Shown here piece by piece: positions 12,831 through 21,004 of a stretch of 64,000 nt of DNA. Under the pieces are notes generated by a model. The model saw only the letters and a program-made list of their open reading frames with translations, had not been told where the DNA came from and made no database searches. The stretch comes from Platynereis dumerilii. Lineage: Eukaryota > Annelida > Polychaeta > Phyllodocida > Nereididae. Position 1 is the stretch's first letter. Every line of letters starts with the position of its first letter. Position numbers and translations under genes: made by a program. Location: positions 19,618,632 through 19,682,631 of the forward strand of contig JAPTHN010000013.1 of assembly GCA_026936325.1 (NCBI GenBank). The letters run 5' to 3'.

Positions 12831-12840
12831 ATATAAATAG
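12831..12840 (+). promoter_or_regulatory. TATA box of the MADF-protein gene
   Basis: ATATAAATAG sits about 190 bases before the MADF-protein start codon at 13,025. The leader between them contains repeated CCTGCTTCATTGCTGATT-like units and a short upstream frame starting at 12,902. Confidence 0.55.
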
Positions 12841-13024
12841 AAGAGCAGCCACTAGAGCACCATAACCACTCTGAACTTCAAGACGAACGCATCTATACTC
12901 CATGACACTCTGCTTCACAGCCTACTGAATTGCTGCTTCATTGCTGAATCCCTGCTTCATTGCTGATTGATCCTGCTTCATTGCTGATTCATCCTGCTTC
13001 ATTTCTGATTGATCCTGCTTCAAG

Positions 13025-14254
13025 ATGGGACCCAGAGGAAGAGGGAAGAAGACCTTGAGGGCACCAAGCAAGGGCATCAATCCAGCCAACACTCCACTGA
13101 CCACTCCATCTTCAACTCCAGTTGGTTCACCAGCTCCTTTCATAGACTACACAGCTGTTACATTGTCTCCAAGCATGTTCAGCTTGCCGGACAGCATCGT
13201 GGCAGTGACCACTGCTACATCAACAGTGACCACTGAGACCATCTTCGGCCCACCACCACCCAAAGTGCTCCAACAACCTGATGAGGAGGATGAAGATGAT
13301 GATGAAGAAGCTGAAGATCAAGTCCTGGCCAAGCTTGCTGCTGCTGTCAAGTCTCCAACAAAGCGTGGCAGGCCTGCCACTGCTGCTGCAGCCAAGAAGA
13401 AGCGTCCCAAGTCTGCTGATGCTGATGTCAAGTCTCCAACCAAGCGTGGCAGGCCTGCTGATGCTGCTGATGCTGCTGCTTCTGTCAAGTCTCCCACCAA
13501 GCGCACCCAGTCGGCTGATGCTGCTGTCTTCAAGACTCCCACCAAGACTGCTCCAAGGGGAAGGCCTCGCACTCCTGGCAAGTCTCCTTCAGCCAAGCGT
13601 CACGCCACCTCCAAGTCTCCAGCCAAGTCTCCAGTCAAGCCTCCAGCCAAGTCTCCAGTCAAGCCTCCAGTCAAGCCTCCAGTCAAGCCTGTCACTCCAG
13701 CCCAGACCCGAGCCAAGACTGCAGTCCAGCCTCCACCTCCACCTCCAGATGATACTCCTGCTGATGATGAAGATGATGACTGTGTTCTGACAGCTGCAAT
13801 GATCCACCAGCAGACCCTGGACTCCAACTACGATGCCACCACAGAGGAAGATACTCCCAAGAAGAAGGGTGCCAAGTCCAAGGGCAGCAAGGGGAAGAAC
13901 CAGCCAAAGGAAGATTCTGACAACACTGGATCTGAGGTTGAGCTGATCCAGGACGCCGATGGCCAGTTTGTCCACAAGGAGAAGAAGAAGGGCTACAGGA
14001 AGGCAAACTCCAGGGACCTACTGGGCATCACAGAAGAGCAGGAGGATGAGCTGATCGACTGGTACCGGGAAAACAAGCAGCTGTACACCAAGGGCTCAAC
14101 CACCTTCAAGAGTGGACAGAAGGACAGACTGGATGCAGAGAAAGCAGCAGAACTGACATTGCTAGCAGTGTTGGAGTCGAGGCCAGGACATCCGAGACCA
14201 AGACCGAGACCGAGGCATGAGCATCCGAGACCAAGACCGAGACCGAGGCATTGA
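13025..14254 (+). CDS. Harbinger AT-hook/MADF partner protein, first exon (disrupted)
   Basis: Harbinger elements usually encode a Myb/SANT- or MADF-type DNA-binding protein that works with the transposase; this frame fits that role. The first 90 residues are Thr/Ser/Pro-rich. Residues 86-98 are strongly acidic. Residues 105-225 repeat KSPTKRGRPA-type units: AT-hook cores RGRP at 114 and 141, RGRPR at 178, plus SPTK motifs at 110, 137 and 156 and many SPVKPP repeats, like a histone H1 tail. Residues 336-377 (ITEEQEDELIDWYRENKQLY and onward to KAAEL) are the first third of a MADF domain. The frame then enters a GAGACC satellite and stops at 14,254, so true homology ends at about 14,155. The start was chosen because it follows the TATA box and leader. 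Continuation is at 15,249-16,091. Confidence 0.75.
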   Translation: MGPRGRGKKTLRAPSKGINPANTPLTTPSSTPVGSPAPFIDYTAVTLSPSMFSLPDSIVAVTTATSTVTTETIFGPPPPKVLQQPDEEDEDDDEEAEDQVLAKLAAAVKSPTKRGRPATAAAAKKKRPKSADADVKSPTKRGRPADAADAAASVKSPTKRTQSADAAVFKTPTKTAPRGRPRTPGKSPSAKRHATSKSPAKSPVKPPAKSPVKPPVKPPVKPVTPAQTRAKTAVQPPPPPPDDTPADDEDDDCVLTAAMIHQQTLDSNYDATTEEDTPKKKGAKSKGSKGKNQPKEDSDNTGSEVELIQDADGQFVHKEKKKGYRKANSRDLLGITEEQEDELIDWYRENKQLYTKGSTTFKSGQKDRLDAEKAAELTLLAVLESRPGHPRPRPRPRHEHPRPRPRPRH

Positions 14255-14320
14255 CCCTCGAGACCAAGACCGAGACCGAGGCATGAGCATCCGAGACCGA
14301 GACCGAGACCGAGGCCGGCT
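14177..14320. repeat. GAGACC/AAGACC satellite
   Basis: Tandem CCGAGACCAAGACCGAGACC units with GAGGCATGAGCAT spacers. It begins exactly where MADF homology stops and generates an Arg-Pro tail on the preceding frame. Confidence 0.85.
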
Positions 14321-14329
14321 GGACAAAAA

Positions 14330-15248
14330 TGATGGTTACTGCCAAACTACCTTAGCTTGGTGTATTATCGGCATTTAGCCGATAAGGCTATAACAGTACA
14401 ATTAGAGATTCACTCAATGACTCAAGTATAACACTGAAATGAAGACAATAAGGGGGCAACCATTACATTTTTAAAGAACAGGGCATGGAACTGATCTCAC
14501 TGGCAATTTTGTTTTTTACGGAAACAGTGACAGATTAGATTTGTTTTGAGTGTGTGAGAACCTCAATAATATTGAATTATTTACTTCTAAATCAAACATT
14601 GCAGACTGAAATAGCCCATAGCCTACACCAGAAATTCATTTCAAGACTGCTGGGAAAGAATTAATTAATCTTTTCACCATGACTGGAAATAAATTTGTTA
14701 GTTTTTAAAAAAATTCTGAGGCAGCTTATCACTTTCATTACGGGTTTTACTATAACTGCTTAAAAAATTACACTCTCTGGAATCTAGATACATGTAGATA
14801 GATCTCTGAATTGCTGGGTTCCAATTTATTGGGCAGTGGCACATTTTTGTTACAACAAAGTTATTTGGAATATCTTTTTTTAAGGCACAAATGAGATTCT
14901 GTCGCAAATTGTGTCCCATTCCATTTGTTGAGTTGTGTTTTAAGTCAGACACTCTGGTGTGTGAAGTTAATGATCAGGTACCAACCCATCTTCCATTACA
15001 TGTAAACAAAAACTTTAAAACTTCAAATTGTTATGGTCGAAATTTACATGAAATAATGTTCAACTCAATTAGTGAAGGAAAATAAAAATTCAAAAATATT
15101 CAAATACTGTTGATCAATTTATAATTTCATACCTATCACAAAAATGGCACTGCGTATAACTTGGGACTCGGCCTAAATAGGCCTAGAAACAGACAGTCTT
15201 AAAAGACAGGCAGAAAATGACTCTATCAGAACCTAATACATAGGATAG
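14330..15248. other. AT-rich filler or intron in the MADF gene
   Basis: Clearly more AT-rich than the exons on both sides. I looked for the missing middle of the MADF domain (the part with conserved Trp and Arg residues) in all three forward frames and did not find it. It is either an intron plus a deletion, or a replacement of lost coding sequence. Confidence 0.5.
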
Positions 15249-16091
15249 CGAGACAAGTACATCCTGGCGAAGCGTGAATTCTTGAGGTCCTCCATCATTC
15301 CGAAGGGTGCCGTGGAAGTCTCCAGCTTCACTGGACCAGGAGGAAGTAACCGCCTGTCGTCCGATTCTGATGCCCCCATGGACTACAATCCTATGCCCGA
15401 CCTTGATGACAGCCTCCCAGCCAGCCAGCAGCAGTCCTCCCAGGAGATGTCCCAGCAGTCCCTCCAGCCATCCCAGCAGCAGTCCCAGGTCTTCCCAGGA
15501 CGAAAGCCATCCAAGAAGAGGAAGGACACAGACCAGGAGATGGCCTCTGCCCTGACTTCAATTGCTGGTCACTACACTTCAGACAGGCCCAGGAAAGCAG
15601 CACCACCTCAGCCGGCAGGACCATTCTGTGACATGTGCCCACAAACTGCTCACAGGCTGGATCCAGAAGTACACCAGTTGCAGAACATGTGCAGGAGTAT
15701 CTTCACATCTGGGAAGAACATGAACCGTGCCCTGAGACTTCGCCTCCTGCACTCCTTGAGCCAGACGGACCACTACTTCGTACAGGCGGCCGTCCAAGAT
15801 AAAATCCTGATGATGCAGCAAGAGAATGTGGAGATGATCCTAGGGCGAGCAGCAGCACCAATACATCCCTCCTCCTGGTCCAGCTCCATCCTTTGTCAAC
15901 GAGGACTTGCAGCAGCCTCCAACAACTCAGCATCAGCCCCAGCAGCCCCAGCAGCCAAGTCTTCAGATGCAGTCCCAGCCTCCACGCCAGCAGTTGCAGT
16001 CCCAGCCAAGCAGCAGCAGCCAGTTCCAGTCCCTGCAGCCAATTCGAAGCCGACTCCAGCCCTGCAGCAGTCATCTTTAAGCTTCAGCTAG
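15249..16091 (+). CDS. MADF partner protein, downstream exon (disrupted)
   Basis: The frame opens with RDKYILAKREFLRSSIIPKG, which fits the last third of a MADF domain, then a Gln/Ser-rich linker and a conserved-looking block (about 15,630-15,840) with CDMCPQTAHRLDPEVHQLQN and LRLLHSLSQTDHYFVQAAVQ, resembling the C-terminal helical part of Harbinger MADF proteins. At about 15,841 the natural-looking reading moves to the next frame (EQQHQYIPPPGPAPSFVNED, then Gln/Pro-rich), which suggests a one-base gain of G. Another Gln-rich open frame, 16,095-16,487, follows after the stop in the original frame. No convincing acceptor with a pyrimidine tract precedes the exon. Confidence 0.65.
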   Translation, partial: RDKYILAKREFLRSSIIPKGAVEVSSFTGPGGSNRLSSDSDAPMDYNPMPDLDDSLPASQQQSSQEMSQQSLQPSQQQSQVFPGRKPSKKRKDTDQEMASALTSIAGHYTSDRPRKAAPPQPAGPFCDMCPQTAHRLDPEVHQLQNMCRSIFTSGKNMNRALRLRLLHSLSQTDHYFVQAAVQDKILMMQQENVEMILGRAAAPIHPSSWSSSILCQRGLAAASNNSASAPAAPAAKSSDAVPASTPAVAVPAKQQQPVPVPAANSKPTPALQQSSLSFS

Positions 16092-16140
16092 CTGATGCTT
16101 GACAGCCCCCAGAAGCTTGGCTTCCCCGGACCCTCTTTTG

Positions 16141-16411
16141 GGCAGCAGCAGCAGCCACTACAGCAGCAGCCACTACAGCAGCAGCAGCACCAGCTTCTAC
16201 AGCAGCATCAGCCACAACAGCAGCAGCAGTCTCTACAGCAGCAGCAGCCACCACTACAGCAGCAGTCTCTACAGCAGCAGCAGTCTCTACAGCAGCAGCA
16301 GCCACCACTACAGCAGCAGCAGCCACCACTACAGCAGCAGCAGCAGTCTCTACAGCAACAGCAGCAGTCTCTACAGCAGCAGCAGCAGTCTCTACAGCAG
16401 CAGCAGCAGCC
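16141..16411 (+). repeat. CAG-rich tract (poly-Gln in the sense frame)
   Basis: Long interrupted CAG array with TCTCTA and CCACTA interruptions. In the partner-protein direction it reads (Q)n with SLQ and PLQ breaks (frame 16,095-16,487). The Ser-rich, Ala-rich and Cys-rich frames on the other frames and strand are artefacts. Confidence 0.85.
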
Positions 16412-16848
16412 GACAGTTGTCCACCAGCGGCAAACTCCATTGTCGTTCCAGTGGAGCCAAGTCAACATGCCCTCTCCAAGGAAGTGATGCCTGTTCAAGT
16501 CGTCTGAAAAAAAAAACAAACCCTGGCCCTTTTAAGGGCCACCAAATCCTCCAAAAAGAACTGGCCACGTACACATCTTATGTTGACTAAAAAAACTCTT
16601 GCGATGACAAACAAGAGCAAAAATGAAAAGAGCCCCAAAAAAAAAAAGTTGACAAATTCCCCCAAAAAAAAAATCCGGTCCTGGCCCTTGTAAATTTTAA
16701 ACACCTTCATAAAAGCAAGGTGCTATTTCCCTTCTTTTTTTTTTGGCCCATTTTCACTTTCTGCTTAACCAGTACAGGTGGCATTACTGCTTTCTTAATT
16801 AAAGTTTTTTCACCACTTTAATTAATCATTTTGCAGTGATGACACTTG

Positions 16849-16885
<37 letters not shown>

Positions 16886-17042
16886 GCAGATAGATAGACA
16901 GATAGATAGGCAGATAGATAGACAGATAGATAGGCAGATAGATAGGCAGATAGATAGCTATATAGAAGAAAATATTTGGACGTCGCATATACACTGCAGC
17001 AAAGAAAAACGAGTGATCGTCATTTTGCAGTGATGACACTTG

Positions 17043-17079
<37 letters not shown>

Positions 17080-17141
17080 GCACATAGATAGATAGACAGA
17101 TAGGCACATAGACAGACAGATAGACAGATAGACAGATAGAC

Positions 17142-17181
<40 letters not shown>

Positions 17182-17276
17182 GGAACACAATGCTCGTTAC
17201 ATATATACACTGCAGAAAACAAAAGCAGTTATCGTCACTTTGCAGGGATTGCACTTGCATAGATAGATAGATAGAC

Positions 17277-17338
<62 letters not shown>

Positions 17339-17463
17339 GCAGATAGATAGACAGATAGATAGATAGATAGATGGAACACAATGCTCGTTACATATATACA
17401 CTGCAGAAAACAAAAGCAGTTATCGTCACTTTGCAGGGATTGCACTTGGATAGATAGATAGAC

Positions 17464-17529
<66 letters not shown>

Positions 17530-17592
17530 GCAGATAGATAGACAGATAGATAGCCAGATATATAGCTAGATAGATAGGCAGATAGAGAGGAA
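16849..17592. repeat. GATA satellite with higher-order units
   Basis: Four long (GATA)n tracts with GACA and GGCA variants begin at about 16,849, 17,043, 17,258 and 17,449. They are separated by a conserved 80-90-base spacer containing ATATACACTGCAG and TTTGCAG(T/G)GAT(G/T). The spacing of roughly 190-215 bases makes it a higher-order tandem repeat. It lies between the convergent 3' ends of the two Harbinger genes. The Tyr-Leu-Ser-Ile frames across it are not genes. Confidence 0.9.
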
Positions 17593-17852
17593 GTGAAAGT
17601 GATTTAAATGGGCTGTACAGATAGATACAAAGCTAAAAATTTGCTATTTTATGTACGTCACAAAATATGTAGTTGTTGCAGGGAGGGCTTTTCTTTTTGG
17701 GGGGGGGGGTTTGTCAACATAAAGATGTGTACAAGGCCTGCTCTTTCTGGAGGAAGTGGTAAGCCCTTACAAGGACTGGGTTAATTTGTGGTTTTTTAAG
17801 GGGGGCATTGAATTGCTGTTGCTGCTGCTGCTGCTGCTGCTCTGCTTCATCT

Positions 17853-19166
17853 TCAAATTCTGTCCATCTGCCAGGGGACACTTCCTGCTGGGCTGTTCAC
17901 GTAGTCTCGTAGGTAGTCTCGGTACTGTTTGGCTTGTCTTGTGGCATTTCCATATGCTGGAGCGAATCCAAGGTCATGCAAGGGGTCTCCTCTCCACAGT
18001 CCTTCAGTGACTTCATGGGTTGCAGGATCTTCTCTGTCCATTACGTCGTTGTCCATGGCTCGATGAATTCCTATTCTGTCTCGCAGAAGATTGTGTAGAG
18101 TGCAGGCTGCCAGAGTGATGGCTGCCACTCTGCCGGGTTTCTGGGGCATCGTAGTTAGGAAGCATCTGAACCTGTGGGACAGGATACCGAAGGCATTCTC
18201 CACCACTCTCCTGGCTCTTGAAATTCTGTAGTTGTAGACTCTGGAGGGGATGTCAAGGTTTCTTCTTGGAACAGGCTTCAGCAACCAGCTCTTCAGGGGG
18301 AAGGCCTCATTTCCAACGATGAAGTATGGAAAAGGATTCCCAACTGTGCCAGGTAGAGGTTCAGCAGGGGGTAGCCCAAGTCGTTCTTCTTCCAGCAGGT
18401 CCCTCAGCCTTGTGTCCAGGAAGACTCCTCCATCCGATGAGCTTCCTTGGCATCCAGCCTGCACGTACAGGAACTTGTAGTCAGAATCCACCAAAGCCAT
18501 AAGCACAATGGAATGGAAGCCCTTGTAGTTGAAGTAGATTGACCCAGCTTTCCGAGGACATCTGATGCCAATATGCTTCCTATCCAGTGCTCCGATGCAA
18601 TGGGGCATGTTCCACCTCTTCTCGAAGCCCTTGGCAACTTCCTTCCAGGATGCTGGATCCATTGGCAGGGCCAGCAGATGTTCGTAAGCTCGCATGATGG
18701 CAATGCAGACACTGGGGATAAAATTGCAGATGGTGTTGGGAGCCACTCTGAAACCGTAGGCCAAGGACTTGTAGCTCTCTCCTGTCGCCATGTACCGTAG
18801 GGTGACTGCCAACTTCAATCCAGGTTCCAGAGCCCTCCTCATGTTGGTGTCTTGTTTTGTAATTGCAGGAGCCACAGCAGCCAGGATATCAGCAAAAATG
18901 TCAGGAGGCATTCTGCAGAAGTTGTAGTAGCCAGAGACATCATTGTTGGCCAATTCAGACAGCAGCTGGTAGAAATGGCCATGTTGTTCCCTCTGCAGCA
19001 GCCAATTCCGAATCCACCATCTCTTCATCTTCCTCCTTCTCCGTATTCTTCTTAGATAATAAGCACCAGCAACAGCAGCAACAACAGCAACGTCAAGGTC
19101 TTCCCCAGCATCTTCATCAGCCATCATGTCTGTCCAGCATCCAGGAGTGTCCCCTTCAAAGGTCAA
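17853..19166 (-). CDS. Harbinger transposase (HARBI1-like, DDE_Tnp_4)
   Basis: A 437-codon uninterrupted frame. A basic region (residues 39-50, RRIRRRRKMKRWW) is followed by a helix-turn-helix-like segment (about 115-150, LAVTLRYMATGESYKSLAYG) and a DDE nuclease: IGALDRKHIG (Asp195), QAGCQGSSSDGGVF (235-249), VGNEAFPL (284-291), RARRVVENAFG (Glu323) and CTLHNLL (355-361). Family members normally have GDxxF/YPL at the third site; here it is Asn286 (codon AAT at 18,309-18,311, one transition from GAT), which may abolish catalysis. Length is close to other HARBI1 proteins. An alternative start is Met14 or Met15. The protein would bind the terminal repeats, with the AT-hook/MADF protein as partner, to excise and insert the element. 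Codon and GC use match the rest of the element, not the flanks. Confidence 0.95.
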   Translation of the reverse strand: MTFEGDTPGCWTDMMADEDAGEDLDVAVVAAVAGAYYLRRIRRRRKMKRWWIRNWLLQREQHGHFYQLLSELANNDVSGYYNFCRMPPDIFADILAAVAPAITKQDTNMRRALEPGLKLAVTLRYMATGESYKSLAYGFRVAPNTICNFIPSVCIAIMRAYEHLLALPMDPASWKEVAKGFEKRWNMPHCIGALDRKHIGIRCPRKAGSIYFNYKGFHSIVLMALVDSDYKFLYVQAGCQGSSSDGGVFLDTRLRDLLEEERLGLPPAEPLPGTVGNPFPYFIVGNEAFPLKSWLLKPVPRRNLDIPSRVYNYRISRARRVVENAFGILSHRFRCFLTTMPQKPGRVAAITLAACTLHNLLRDRIGIHRAMDNDVMDREDPATHEVTEGLWRGDPLHDLGFAPAYGNATRQAKQYRDYLRDYVNSPAGSVPWQMDRI

Positions 19167-19415
19167 GCAGCAAGTGAAGCAAGGCGGCCCTCTGCGGCCC
19201 TTTTTATTGGCTTTCGCAGCGCCCTCCTCCGCGGCTCCGCCGCGGTGCCCTTGACAACGGCGTCATGCTTTTCATTCCCGGCGATGTGCCCTCGGGCCTA
19301 CAGACATCCCCGTGGAGAACAAAACCATTCCCGCAGTCGTAAAAGCAATCCCCGGCGTTGTGAAAATATAGTCCGCCGCGGTGAAATAGGTTCACTGAGG
19401 GGCAGTTATAGGTTC

Positions 19416-19465
19416 CCTGCGGGGTACTTTTTATATCACAGGGCGATATAAAAGTATCCCGCAGG
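19416..19465. promoter_or_regulatory. palindrome with back-to-back TATA boxes
   Basis: CCTGCGGGGTACTTTTTATA and its near-complement TATAAAAGTATCCCGCAGG form a stem of about 21 bp around a short loop. The left half gives TATAAAAAG on the minus strand, about 265 bases before the transposase start; the right half gives TATAAAAG on the plus strand. It is a plausible transposase promoter or transposase-binding subterminal site; function is inferred. Confidence 0.5.
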
Positions 19466-19642
19466 AGGAGGAAATTTCTTTCCCCCCGGCGAACTTTTGA
19501 TGACGGCGTACAACTTTTCTTCCCCGCAGGGAACAAAAAGAACCCCGCCGTGGCTTTCGCTGCATGGTTATCGATTAGCCTTAATTGATTACATAATTGC
19601 CCTTCGCGCCGTCCTAACTGAAAATCTTGCAAGAATTCGTCT

Positions 19643-19698
19643 GGCTCTGCGCCGCCGTTGATAAAAAGCTTACCGTCATCTCCCGTGAGAATGGGGCA
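19643..19698. repeat. right terminal inverted repeat of Harbinger element
   Basis: Partner of the left repeat at 12,230-12,285. TTA follows at 19,699-19,701; the left side has TAA at 12,227-12,229. Confidence 0.85.
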
Positions 19699-19701
19699 TT
19701 A

Positions 19702-20955
19702 TTAGGCTTCTTACTCAAGGGTAGGCCTACATAGTATCCAGTCATGTTGGACAATATGTCGTCTCGTACCATAGTATTTTATCTGAATCAATAATGACAA
19801 TTATTATACTTATTGAGAGCATGCACCTTTTTAGACAATTTGCTTTGTCACATAAAGTGTGGACTATGATTATTTTATTTTTTCTGTTTCACTTGCAGTT
19901 ATGTAACAAGAGACAATGAAAAAAAATAATGTCATCACTTTCAAAACATATTGCCATATTGATTGAAAATTTTAGAAGCCACAGTACAAGTAAGTTAAGT
20001 TGACAACAACTGTGTATTTGTTTACGATAATGCTATAAACAATTGTGTTATTTTTTCTGAATCAAATACCATCACAGACAAACAACTAGAGAACTTGTAG
20101 GACAAAATTCATTCCATTTCCGGAAAAAAATATGCTGTGACATTCAGTCCTTATTGAGTTTTTGGGATCAATAACAGCTTGCTGTATTCTGTTTCAAAAG
20201 TTTTCAGACTGGCTCAACAGAATTTTGTCTCATCATTCACATCAGGCCTTCAGGGCTCGAATCCGAGTTGTATGTTTTTTTGAGTAACTGCCCCTCAAAG
20301 TTCAAGGCTAAAGAAAAATGTACCAATATCCATGATGTTCTTGTTATGATTTTACAAAAAAAAAACAACTATGAGGGTGATATCATTGTACTACTTGGGA
20401 TTCTGGTGAGAAGCCTCCATGGTGGGGGCTTTCAAGGCATTCAGAATTGGTTGATTGCAAGGGAAATGTTCTCATAAGTGGAGAAATCCATTTACTAACA
20501 GTACTTTGAACCAAACAATTGATTGGCAGACTATGAGGCATGTTTTTCAAGAGGGATGGAACGTATGCTTGCAGTGCCAAGGTGAATGGAACAACAAATT
20601 TCCGTGCAGACACTAACAGATCAATTCAGTATGTTTGAAAATAATGAAATGATACATATATGTGACATTTTGAGAATGGCTCCTTGAATAAAAGTGAATG
20701 TTAATGATAGCTACAATTCCATAGAAGGACATGTTGATGTTGTTGATTGACTGACAGGCCTTGTTGTTGTGTATTGAAATATGGTGACATTTTGCCTGGG
20801 TCATTTTCTTGCTTAGCAGTTTGCACTTGAAAGCTAAAAAGACTATTGACGATATACATATAAGATTGAACTTTGCAAATAATGTCAATTTCTAGATCTG
20901 CGTCAAGCTGTCTATTGAAGTTAAACGGAAGTCGCATTTTATAGCACACTTCAAG
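19702..20955. other. no gene seen between Harbinger and PAN gene
   Basis: AT-rich DNA with short unconvincing frames. The last bases before 20,956 (TTTTATAGCACACTTCAAG) may hold the PAN gene's TATA-like site and leader. Confidence 0.55.
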
Positions 20956-21004
20956 ATGGATGCTTCAACTCTTGCCGTGCTTTCGATTCTCTTCCTAATT
21001 CAAG
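20956..21004 (+). CDS. PAN gene exon 1 (signal peptide)
   Basis: Encodes 16 residues plus one base. The donor AAG/GCAAGT is the textbook context for a GC-AG intron and is the only nearby donor leaving phase 1, which exon 2 requires. Confidence 0.65.

Larger units (their letters stand above)
12227..19701. mobile_element. PIF/Harbinger DNA transposon, about 7.5 kb, two genes
   Basis: The ends are inverted repeats of about 55 bases at roughly 75% identity: the left end reads TAATGCTTCATTCTCACGG and the right end, reversed, TAATGCCCCATTCTCACGG, and both continue into a shared CGGCGGCG. Just inside the ends lie TAA on the left and TTA on the right, compatible with a degraded TWA duplication typical of Harbinger. 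Inside are a HARBI1-type transposase on the minus strand and an AT-hook/MADF partner protein on the plus strand, the standard two-gene content of the superfamily. The terminal 600 bases on each side are much richer in GC and CpG than the flanks. A GATA satellite and a CAG tract lie between the genes. The transposase frame is open but carries a suspicious substitution, and the MADF gene is disrupted. Confidence 0.93.

Noticed and set aside
12496-12918. 140-codon minus-strand frame and neighbours in the left end of the Harbinger element
   Set aside because: Overlapping frames on both strands are expected in GC-rich DNA with few stops; the region is the 5' leader and subterminal repeat zone.
13281-14006. 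Long frames overlapping the AT-hook protein
   Set aside because: Shadows of the repetitive SPTK/SPVK coding sequence in other frames.
16084-16590. Ser-rich, Ala-rich and Cys-rich frames over the CAG tract
   Set aside because: They are alternative readings of one trinucleotide array. Only the Gln reading continues the style of the partner protein.
16818-17445. Several 80-150-codon frames of Tyr-Leu-Ser-Ile repeats on the minus strand
   Set aside because: Pure translations of GATA repeats and their spacers.
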